From Thermoplasmata archaeon (GTDB lineage Archaea; Thermoplasmatota; Thermoplasmata; Halarchaeoplasmatales; Halarchaeoplasmataceae), in NCBI GenBank assembly GCA_007129655.1, contig SKVC01000076.1:1-23318 (forward strand): 23,318 bases of DNA, in the 5' to 3' direction. The notes beneath the pieces were generated by a model that saw only the letters and a list, made by a program, of their open reading frames with translations, was not told the origin of the DNA and ran no database searches. Position numbers and translations under genes: made by a program. Below are positions 15,015 through 22,700 of this stretch, in pieces (the first letter of the stretch is position 1; the number at the start of each line of letters is the position of its first letter).

Positions 15015-15667
15015 TGAAATTATCCAAGATCAACGAAGGAATATACAAGTACAAAGGAGAATACTATACGCATAACAGTTGTCCGGGAACCACCCATCAC
15101 GGAGAAGACATCATATCTGAAGGTGGAGATGAATACCGTCACTGGGACCCCTTTAGAAGTAAACTTGGAGCGTTTTTAAAAGAACATGGTGCCCTGCCCA
15201 TACGAACAGACATGGATATACTGTACCTAGGGGCGGGAGACGGTACTACCGTGAGTTATCTTTCGGATTTTCTAAGTTCCGGACGTATATTCGGAGTAGA
15301 ATTCTCAAGGCGCCCTTACAGAAATCTTCTTGAATTATCCATTAAGCGAGATAACATCTATCCAATACTCGCCGATGCTAGAAAACCCGATAAATACGAA
15401 GATGTGGTACCTCTTGTTGATTTTATCTATCAAGATGTTGCCCAGCGTGACCAGTGTGGTATTTTCATGAAAAATGTTTGGTTTCTTAAAGAAGGGTACA
15501 AAGGGATACTCGCCATAAAATCCAGGAGCATCGATGTTACTCGTTCACCTTCCGAGATATACAAAGAAGTTGAAGAAAATCTGACTTCAAATGGCTTTGA
15601 TGTCTTGGAACAAGTGGATATAGGAAGATGGCAAAAAGACCATAGACTTTTCGTGGTAGGAAAATAA
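15011..15667 (+). CDS. flpA: Fibrillarin-like rRNA/tRNA 2'-O-methyltransferase
   Basis: SAM-dependent methyltransferase of archaeal C/D-box ribonucleoproteins, guided to rRNA and tRNA sites by sRNAs together with Nop5 and L7Ae. The 218-residue protein (usual archaeal size) has an N-terminal beta domain with the HWDPFRSKLGA motif (residues 44-54). The SAM-binding LYLGAGDGTT-x-SYLSD and GVEFSRRP follow, then the ADARKP and IYQDVAQRDQ motifs of fibrillarins and a late AIKSRSID. Its start overlaps the aminotransferase stop, preceded by AAGGATG. ATG at 15014 is an alternative. Nop5, normally next to flpA in archaea, is absent from this neighbourhood. Confidence 0.95.
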   Translation: MMKLSKINEGIYKYKGEYYTHNSCPGTTHHGEDIISEGGDEYRHWDPFRSKLGAFLKEHGALPIRTDMDILYLGAGDGTTVSYLSDFLSSGRIFGVEFSRRPYRNLLELSIKRDNIYPILADARKPDKYEDVVPLVDFIYQDVAQRDQCGIFMKNVWFLKEGYKGILAIKSRSIDVTRSPSEIYKEVEENLTSNGFDVLEQVDIGRWQKDHRLFVVGK

Positions 15668-15680
15668 CTATCTTTCCAAA

Positions 15681-15690
15681 AGTTATTTTA
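15681..15690 (+). promoter_or_regulatory. TATA box of the COG2426-type gene
   Basis: AGTTATTTTA centred about 27 bases before the ATG at 15714. No Shine-Dalgarno is seen, so the transcript is probably leaderless. Confidence 0.45.
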
Positions 15691-15713
15691 CCATAAACAC
15701 ACATGTCCCGAAT

Positions 15714-16436
15714 ATGACTGCAGATATGGATACAGCAGAGGATGGATTTTTCGGAACCATCTGGGGTAAGTTGCTTCTATTCTTCAGTCCGTTTCTTATA
15801 GCTGCGCTATTCATATATTTACTTTATTTAATAACCTATCCACATGGTATATTTTGGAAAGTCACCGGAGGGATGTTCGGTTATTTCTTTCCTCCTGCCG
15901 GTAAAGAAAGCATAATTCCTCTGGTCGTGGGCGAGCTTCGACGAACTACAGGTTTTAGCCCCTTCATAATAATAACTATTGTAGCGACGACCATCGCTTT
16001 TGTTGACACCGTTACAGCTTACTTTCTTCTCTGGAATCTTTACATCGCAGAAAAGATACCTTTGATAGGTAAATGGTTAAAAAAATTCGAAGAATTCGGA
16101 GCACAGAAGATGAAAGCAAAACCATGGATTTCTAAGATCGCTTTGGTCGGAGTAGCACTATTTGTTGTGTTTCCCTTTCAAGGCAGCGGAGGAGTTGGAG
16201 CTTCTATACTCGGCAAAGTCATAGGTATGAATAAATATCATGCATGGTTTTCCATAATCATCGGTTCTTTTTCAGGATGCTTTCTTATAGCCACAATTTC
16301 TTATTACCTGAGTGGAGCTGTTTTAGAAGCATTTAAGACCAGTACTTTCCAAGGCATAGGCATACTAGTTGTAGTCGCCGTAGCATTTATATTCATATAC
16401 TACTTCTCAAAAAATCATACGGATCTAGAGGTGTAA
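15714..16436 (+). CDS. Small multidrug export-type membrane protein (COG2426-like)
   Basis: A 240-residue membrane protein with about six hydrophobic segments. It resembles the Sm_multidrug_ex/COG2426 family: a PLVVGELRRTTGFSPF segment (about 70-85) corresponds to the family's P-x-x-E-x-R-x-x-x-P region, and a later FPFQGSGGVGASILGKVIGM (about 153-172) to its second conserved glycine-rich half. The family name rests on weak evidence and the true substrate is unknown. Two bases separate it from the downstream epimerase, whose Shine-Dalgarno lies inside this gene, so they form an operon. A link to sugar-nucleotide or surface-polymer chemistry is possible but only inferred. Confidence 0.65.
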   Translation: MTADMDTAEDGFFGTIWGKLLLFFSPFLIAALFIYLLYLITYPHGIFWKVTGGMFGYFFPPAGKESIIPLVVGELRRTTGFSPFIIITIVATTIAFVDTVTAYFLLWNLYIAEKIPLIGKWLKKFEEFGAQKMKAKPWISKIALVGVALFVVFPFQGSGGVGASILGKVIGMNKYHAWFSIIIGSFSGCFLIATISYYLSGAVLEAFKTSTFQGIGILVVVAVAFIFIYYFSKNHTDLEV

Positions 16437-16438
16437 AA

Positions 16439-17404
16439 ATGAAACTGAAAAACAGAAAGATAATGATCACCGGTGCGGCAGGATTCATAGGAAGTCATCT
16501 GGTCGACAGTTTGGTTAAGGATAATTTTGTTCTCGGCTATGACAATCTATCCTCCGGTAAAAGAGAATTCTTAGAACATCTTGAGGACGAAGATAATTTT
16601 GAACTGATTATAAGCGATATTTTTGATGAAGAAACTCTAGATAAAGAAATGAAACGCTGCGACATGGTTTTTCATTTAGCGGCAAATCCGGATGTCAGGG
16701 TCGGTGCTCACGATACATTCGTTCATCTCGAACAGAACATCATAGCAACCTACAAGGTATTGGAAGCTATGAGGAATAATGGTGTTAAAGAGATAGTATT
16801 CACCTCCACATCGACAGTTTACGGAGAAACAGAGATAATACCGACACCCGAAGACATGGGACCTTTGAAACCTATCTCTCTTTATGGCTCCTCGAAACTT
16901 GGGTGCGAGGCTCTCATATCTGCATACTGCCACACCTTCGATATGGAAGGAATTTCATTCAGATTCGCCAACGTTGTAGGTCCAAGAAGTACACATGGTG
17001 TCACTTTCGATTTTGTTAATAAGCTTAGAGATGACCCGCAAGAATTGGAGATACTAGGCTCCCCTCCGGGAACTACAAAATCCTATCTTTACATCACTGA
17101 TTGTATAAATGGAATGCTGCATGCAACGAAAAATGCCAAGGGGAAAGTAGAATACTTTAACATCGGCTCACAGGATTATATAGATGTAAAAACAATAGCA
17201 GATATAGTCTGTGAAGAGATGGATCTGGAAAATGTAAATTATAAATGGACTGGAGGTGCAGGCGGCGGTCGAGGTTGGAAAGGTGATGTAAAAACTATGT
17301 TGCTATCTATCGATAAACTCGAAGCTTTAGGATGGACCCCTGTACACGACAGCGGAGATGCTATCGCCAAAACGGTCCGATCGCTTCTAAAGGATGGAAG
17401 CTAA
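16439..17404 (+). CDS. NAD-dependent sugar-nucleotide epimerase/dehydratase (GalE-like)
   Basis: Extended short-chain dehydrogenase of 321 residues. The Rossmann motif is TGAAGFIGS (Gly12, Gly15, Gly18), Asp35 binds the NAD ribose, and the catalytic set is Ser124/Thr125 with Tyr149 and Lys153 in YGSSK. RFANVVGPR and a C-terminal helical substrate domain fit UDP-glucose/UDP-GlcNAc 4-epimerases, though the exact sugar is unknown. GAGGTG lies 5-10 bases before the ATG. Follows the COG2426-type gene by two bases. Its last 18 bases overlap the antisense microprotein gene at 17387-17524. Confidence 0.88.
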   Translation: MKLKNRKIMITGAAGFIGSHLVDSLVKDNFVLGYDNLSSGKREFLEHLEDEDNFELIISDIFDEETLDKEMKRCDMVFHLAANPDVRVGAHDTFVHLEQNIIATYKVLEAMRNNGVKEIVFTSTSTVYGETEIIPTPEDMGPLKPISLYGSSKLGCEALISAYCHTFDMEGISFRFANVVGPRSTHGVTFDFVNKLRDDPQELEILGSPPGTTKSYLYITDCINGMLHATKNAKGKVEYFNIGSQDYIDVKTIADIVCEEMDLENVNYKWTGGAGGGRGWKGDVKTMLLSIDKLEALGWTPVHDSGDAIAKTVRSLLKDGS

Positions 17405-17524
17405 GATCTCATTTGGTCTTGCGAGTATTAGGGCAACTATAAGGCAAGTCGCGAAGTACACATAGTATAATATTGCGTACTTGTACTGGTCTACAGCATC
17501 CCATACATTTTTTTGTTTTGTCAT
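17387..17524 (-). CDS. 45-residue single-pass membrane microprotein
   Basis: An intact small reading frame on the minus strand, overlapping the 3' end of the epimerase gene. The N terminus is polar (MTKQKNVWDAVDQYK), followed by one hydrophobic helix of about 20 residues (YAILYYVYFATCLIVALILA) and a short tail. GGTGGG lies 7 bases before the ATG, and a TATA-like ATTTAATATA at about 17562-17571 lies some 40 bases upstream. That signal set is better than expected by chance for a random frame. I recognise no family. It does not look like SecE or Sec61-beta. It could regulate a larger membrane complex, as many such microproteins do, but nothing shows which. Confidence 0.55.
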   Translation of the reverse strand: MTKQKNVWDAVDQYKYAILYYVYFATCLIVALILARPNEILASIL

Positions 17525-17554
17525 ATGTTTTCCCACCATATGTCATCTTTTTGT

Positions 17555-17596
17555 CCGACATATATTAAATCGGTTGATGGTATTTAAATATGTCGG
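17555..17596. promoter_or_regulatory. Large inverted repeat spanning two TATA-like boxes
   Basis: The left arm (17555-17570) and right arm (17582-17596) both read inward from CCGACATAT and match over 15 positions with a single extra base in the left arm; the spacer is 11 bases. Each arm contains a TATA-like stretch, the left one well placed for the leftward microprotein. It could be an operator for a dimeric regulator, a bidirectional promoter or an RNA hairpin. The rest of 17525-17740 contains only a short GTGATCAC palindrome near 17598 and an AATTATAAG box near 17691-17700 that suits the next gene. Confidence 0.55.
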
Positions 17597-17740
17597 CGTG
17601 ATCACTCTTAAGGATGATGTTGTGTGTGAGAAAATCGTTTATTTTGTATGACAAAAATAATTTTGCGGTATCCCCGAAAACACACCGAAAAATTATAAGT
17701 AGTCATATTGATATCTAGTTCAAATATCAGAGGTATCAGA

Positions 17741-17905
17741 ATGGAGAAGAAGATCCATCGTAAGATAGACAAGGAAGATGATTCCATCAGCATCTCCGAT
17801 ATACAGGAGATGATCAAGGACATCCAGAAAGAGCATCCTGATCGTGAGGTGTTTTTCGACGGCGACGAATTTGCAATTTGTAGCAGGAAGAAACGGGAAG
17901 GGTAG
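17741..17905 (+). CDS. 54-residue acidic/basic hypothetical protein upstream of IPK
   Basis: A small soluble protein: a charged N terminus (MEKKIHRKIDKEDD), a predicted helix (ISISDIQEMIKDIQKEH), a short hairpin (REVFFDGDEFAICS) and a basic tail. I do not recognise the family. I chose the ATG at 17741 because GAGGT precedes it by about 8 bases; an upstream start at 17708 lacks this. It ends five bases before the isopentenyl phosphate kinase gene and its end carries that gene's ribosome-binding site, so it is almost certainly in the isoprenoid operon. A role there is only suggested by position. Confidence 0.65.
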   Translation: MEKKIHRKIDKEDDSISISDIQEMIKDIQKEHPDREVFFDGDEFAICSRKKREG

Positions 17906-17910
17906 TCTAA

Positions 17911-18672
17911 TTGATCTTGATAAAACTTGGCGGAAGCGTTATAACAGACAAAAGTATGGAATACTCTTTTAAAGAAGGTGTTGTCAAAAGATTGATTCAG
18001 GAGATAAAAGAAGCCTCGACTAAAACTAAACAAAGGGTTATTCTAGTACACGGAGGAGGAAGTTTCGGACATCCCGGAGCAAAAAAGTACGGCTTGAACA
18101 CTCCCCGACCTCATGATACCGCTAAAGGCACCGCAGAGGTACAGTACCAAATGCGTCGATTGAATCAATTGATAATGAATATAATGCTTGAAAATAATTT
18201 ATGGGGGGTTTCCATACCCGGCGGGTTGGTCTCTACCTTTAATGATGGAAAACTGGAAAGCATTAAAACAGAACTTTTTGAAGCTCTATTGGGGATAGGA
18301 ACAACACCCGTGACCTTCGGCGATGTTGCTATAGATCGTAAAAGAGATGTTACCATCTGCTCAGGGGATGACCTAATGATGGGGCTTGCCTCACTTGCGG
18401 ATAGAGCAATATTCGTCACGGATGTAGATGGTATAATAAAGGATGGAAATATTGTAAAAATCTTTACAAAAGATATGCTGCCGCTCACTACCGAAGATCA
18501 TAAAGGGTCTGAAAGAAAAATCGATGTCACAGGAGGTATGAACGGCAAAGTCAAAAATATGCTGAAAATGTCTTCTATGTGTCAGACTATTGTAGTTAAC
18601 GGTAAAATAGAAGGTAGACTTAAAAAAGTACTCCTAGGTGAGACTATAATTTGTACAGAGGTAAGAAGATGA
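17911..18672 (+). CDS. Isopentenyl phosphate kinase
   Basis: Phosphorylates isopentenyl phosphate with ATP to isopentenyl diphosphate, the last step of the archaeal mevalonate route. The 253-residue amino acid kinase fold starts MILIKLGGSVITDK (Lys5 and the glycine loop for phosphates). HGGGSFGH at 47-54 contains the family's diagnostic catalytic histidine (His54). SGDDLM near 151 and TDVDGI near 171 follow. The start codon is TTG at 17911, preceded by GGGAAGGG; starting two codons later would lose residues conserved in the family. Overlaps the FNI gene by four bases (ATGA), indicating translational coupling. Confidence 0.93.
   Translation: MILIKLGGSVITDKSMEYSFKEGVVKRLIQEIKEASTKTKQRVILVHGGGSFGHPGAKKYGLNTPRPHDTAKGTAEVQYQMRRLNQLIMNIMLENNLWGVSIPGGLVSTFNDGKLESIKTELFEALLGIGTTPVTFGDVAIDRKRDVTICSGDDLMMGLASLADRAIFVTDVDGIIKDGNIVKIFTKDMLPLTTEDHKGSERKIDVTGGMNGKVKNMLKMSSMCQTIVVNGKIEGRLKKVLLGETIICTEVRR
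18658..18662 (+). promoter_or_regulatory. Shine-Dalgarno deciding the FNI start
   Basis: GAGGT six bases before the ATG at 18669. It rules out the ATG at 18651, which would add six residues (MYRGKK) and has no such site. Confidence 0.6.
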
Positions 18673-19706
18673 TAGAATCAAGAAAACAAGATCATATAGA
18701 TATCTGTCTGAAAGAGAATGTTTCTGCTGGTAGCGACTACTGGAACATGATAAAATTCTTTCACCGTGCGGCACCGGAGATAGATATGGAAGATATATCT
18801 ACAGAAATATCGTTTTTAGGAAAAAAAATATCTGCTCCAATAGTTATATCTGCTATTACAGGTGGTTACGAAGGTGCGACCGATATAAACGATAGAATAT
18901 CATCCGCCGGAGAAGAGCTCAATATACCGATAGGTGTAGGTAGCCAGAGACCGGCTCTAGAAAACAAAGAACTTCGTGATTCGTATGAAGTTGTTGCACA
19001 GCATGATATCCCTCTTGTATTCGGCAATATAGGTGCACCACAGCTGATAGAACAGAAAGGCAAGACTGCTTTTACCATAGAAGATTGCATGGAAGCCATG
19101 GAGATGATAAATGGAGACTATCTTGCAGTTCATTTCAATTTTCTTCAAGAGGTGATCCAGCCTGAAGGAGACGATCGTGCAGCAAATCTCTTAAAAGTGC
19201 TAAAGGAAATGGCAAAAGAAATACCTATAATCGCTAAAGAAACAGGTGCAGGCATATCGTACGAGATGGCCGGTGAATTAAAACAAGCCGGTGTAAAGGC
19301 GATCGATGTAGGAGGAATGGGGGGGACCTCGTTCTCAGCAGTAGAGTACTATCGTACGAAAAATAGTGATCAAAAAGAACTAGCCAATCTTCTTTGGGAC
19401 TGGGGTATACCAACACCGATATCTATCATAGAATGTCGTAGAGCAGTTGATTTACCGATCATATCAACCGGTGGTATAAGAAACGGCCTCCAAGCTGCTA
19501 AGGCACTAGCTCTAGGTGCCGATGTAGTAGGTATAGCTGGTGGTGTTTTACCTGCAGCAAATAAATCAAAGGAACAGTTAGAAATATACATAAATAAAGT
19601 AATAAATGAACTCAAAGTGGTAATGTTTTTATTGGGGTGTAAAAAGGTGGGAGAACTAAAAAATTCTAGGATTTTACTCACAGGAGAACTCAGAGATTGG
19701 TTATAG
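18669..19706 (+). CDS. fni: Type 2 isopentenyl-diphosphate isomerase (FMN-dependent)
   Basis: Interconverts isopentenyl and dimethylallyl diphosphate using reduced FMN, supplying both isoprenoid building blocks for archaeal lipids. The 345-residue TIM barrel has RKQDHI at residues 5-10 (diphosphate-binding Arg/Lys/His), AITGGYEGA near 59, GVGSQRPA near 90, and the HFNFLQEVIQPEG motif near 155 with the active-site Gln. The FMN-phosphate loops DVGGMGGTSF near 216 and STGGIRNGLQAAKALALGAD near 270 complete the set. The start overlaps the IPK stop, so the two consecutive enzymes are made together. Convergent with the coiled-coil gene; the stop codons overlap by six bases. Confidence 0.95.
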   Translation: MIESRKQDHIDICLKENVSAGSDYWNMIKFFHRAAPEIDMEDISTEISFLGKKISAPIVISAITGGYEGATDINDRISSAGEELNIPIGVGSQRPALENKELRDSYEVVAQHDIPLVFGNIGAPQLIEQKGKTAFTIEDCMEAMEMINGDYLAVHFNFLQEVIQPEGDDRAANLLKVLKEMAKEIPIIAKETGAGISYEMAGELKQAGVKAIDVGGMGGTSFSAVEYYRTKNSDQKELANLLWDWGIPTPISIIECRRAVDLPIISTGGIRNGLQAAKALALGADVVGIAGGVLPAANKSKEQLEIYINKVINELKVVMFLLGCKKVGELKNSRILLTGELRDWL

Positions 19707-22700
19707 TAAATTGTCCAGATGTTCCTTCATCCGGTCTATACGTTCCTTTTTCTTCTCTAGCTCTTTTTCCTTATTTTTCAACTTTTCTTCCCGTTCCTTC
19801 AATTCTTCTTCCCGCTCGGTTTGGGATTCTGCCTTTTTCGATTCGTCCTGAACATCTGACCAAAGCTCTGCCAATCGATCCCGTTCCTCTTTAAGCTCAG
19901 ATTGTTTTCTATCCAATTCAGTTTCTCTTTCATCAAGATTATTGGTCAACTCAACCAACTGTAATTTCTTCGATTCTATCTGCTTCTCCCTAGCTTTCAA
20001 ACTCTTTTCTCGCTTGACCAGATCCTGTTCGATCTTAATCCGTTCTCTTTCAAGCAATTCCCTCTCTTTCTTTATATCTTCTTTCAACTGCTTATCCTCT
20101 CGAGCCCTCTTCGTTTTCGCATATTCCATAAGACTCATGGCACTTTCTTTCACTTCCTGGAGATGTTGTCTTTCTTCATCCAACTCCGCTTTGAACTCTT
20201 CTAACTTAGCTACCTTCGATTCAAGCCTTTCTTCCTCTTTATCCAATTGCCTTGCTCTAGCCATCACCTCGTTATCCCTTTCTTCTATTTCTGCCATCCT
20301 GCGAGGCATCTCCTCTCTAAGCTCCTTTAGCTCACGCCTTTCTTCTTCGAGACCCTTCATTCGTTCATCTACGGTCTCTTCGAGCTCTTTCAAGTCGTCT
20401 TCCCATGACTGTAGCTCTTCTTCCTTTTCAAGAGCAGCTTCGCTCCAAGAACGGACCTTTTCGGATTCCGCGGTTAAATCTCTAAGCTCCTCTTCCAATT
20501 CTTCTTCTCTTTCACTTAGTTTTGCTTCCAATTCTTTCGTTTTACGGTCTCTCTTCTCTAGGTCTTTCTCTCTCTGGTACAATTCTTCGTCAAGAGCCTT
20601 AAGTTCTTCCTCTCTAGACTCCATCCTCTTTTCTTTATTTTCCAGTTTTTCTAGTTTCTCGCCTATCTCAGTCCATAACGAGATAACGTATTCCTTTTCC
20701 TTTTCAATTTTAGCCTGCTCTTCTTCCAGGGTCTGTTCACGTTCACCTATCTTGGCCTCCACTTGTTGTATCCTTTCCTTTTCCTTTCTAAATGTGGATT
20801 TTTCTTTTTCCAAACTCTGTTTGGATTCTTCTATCTCGTCCCTCCATCTGTGTAGTTCTACTTTTAGATCTTCCAGACCCTCTTCTTGCTGATGTGATTT
20901 CTCTTCACGTTCTTCCAGTTCCTTTGCTTTTTCTTCCGTTGCCGCTTCTCGCTGAGACAATCTACCTTCTCGCTGATTGATCTCCTGCTCTCGCGAGGTT
21001 ACCTCTTCTTCCTTACGGTCGATTTGTTCTTCACGTTCATCTAAAACCGCTTCTCTTTTGATCAATTCCTCGTCTTTCTCTTCGATACGCTTCTGGAATT
21101 TTTCTTTGTCTTTTTCTAGATTTTCTTTGCGTTTTTCTATTTCCTGCTCCCATCTTTCAAGTTCCTCTCTTAATTCGATTATTCCTTCCCGTTCCAATTC
21201 TACATCTGAAAGTGTTTTTTGTAGTGATTCTTCTCGTTCTTTCAAGTCTTTTTCCTGTTCCCCAAGTTCATTGTTTAACGAAGACAATTTCTTATCCTTA
21301 GCTTCTAGTTCTTTTTGACGCTCGTTGAGAACCTTCTCTTTATCACTCAAATCCTTCTTTAAATCATCAAGTTTGTTTTTACGGTCATCGAGTTTACTTT
21401 CAAGGGTATCGAGCTTTTTCTCCCTCTTGTCCAATCCTTTCTCTTTATCGAGTAACTCGTTTTCTTTAGCCCCTAGCTCTTCGTGTTTAGCATCTAATTC
21501 ACTGTCCCTTTCTTCCAAGCTGCTTTCCAAATCGTTTATGGCGACTTCCCTACTATCCAATCCTTCTTCACGTTCATTTAAGGATGATTCTCGCTCCGCC
21601 AATTCTTCTTTTTCCGAGTTTAGCTCGGTTTCTTTTTCGGACAGTTGTTTTTCTTTAGAATTTAGGTTTTCTTCCCGTTCGTCTAACTTCTCCTCTCTAA
21701 GATCTAAAGATTCGCCGCGTTCTTTTAATTTCTTTTCAGTTTCCCGTATATTTTCTTCACGTTTTACTAGCTCAGCCTCCACTTCGTCAAGGTTCCCCTC
21801 AAGGTCACCTAACCTTTTGGAACGCTCCTCGAGTTCGGATTCTAGTTCATCCAGTTCCTTCTCTTTTCTTTCTAATTCATCCTGTTCTTTATCCACCTGT
21901 TCTTCCCTATCTTCGACCTGTTCTTCCTTGCTCTTTACTTCTTCTTCCCAACCCTCTACCTCTTCTTCTCTACTAGCCAATTCTGTTTCGAGCGAAGCTA
22001 TATTCGCTTCACGTCCCTCGAGTTCGGCTTCCCAACCCTCCAACTCTGCATTCCTTTCTTCGAGTTTCATCTCAGATGTATCTAAAGACTTCTCTCGGGA
22101 CTCAACCTTCTCTTCCCGTGACTTTAATTCTTCCTCCTTCTCTTCGATTTTCTGTTTTTGCGATTCCAATTCATCTTCTCTGGATTCTATTTTCTGTGCC
22201 CTTTCATCTATCTTGATTCCCTCTGTTTCGACGGCCTGTTCACGTTCCTCCAATTCCTCTTCCTTTTGCTCTAACAGAGAAGCTTTTTCATCGAGTTCTT
22301 TCTGTAGTAAAGTGAGTTCTTCTTCTCGTTTCTCTTGCTTGGCCAGTTTATCTTCAAGTTCGGATCTTGTTCCCTCTAATTCATTATCTTTAGACTCTAA
22401 CTCAGATAGTTTACTTTCGGCGTCTTCTATCTTGTGTTCTTTTTCTCCCAGCTCTTTCTCCTTGGAATCCAGCTCGCTTTCCTTATCTTGGATGTTCTTT
22501 TCCCTTTCCTCCAGTTCTTTCTTCAAACTCTCCAATTCGCTGCGGGTTTCTTCAAGCTCGGATAAATCTCCTTTGAGTTCGTCGATATCTTTCTCTAGCT
22601 CCTCTTTTTCCTGTGTCCTATCATTGATATTCTTTTCCAATTCTTCGAGTTCTTCCCTCCTATCGTCGAACAATTCCTTTTTGAGTTCCTCTTTGAGTTT

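Noticed and set aside
17614..17718. 34-codon frame on the plus strand beginning at an ATG about 26-30 bases after a TATA-like box
   Set aside because: The promoter spacing is right, but the peptide has no recognisable composition or motif and only one line of evidence supports it.
19942..20892. 316-codon serine-rich frame antisense to the coiled-coil gene, with similar shorter frames nearby
   Set aside because: Its composition is exactly what the reverse strand of Glu/Lys/Leu heptad codons gives; no start signal or family match.
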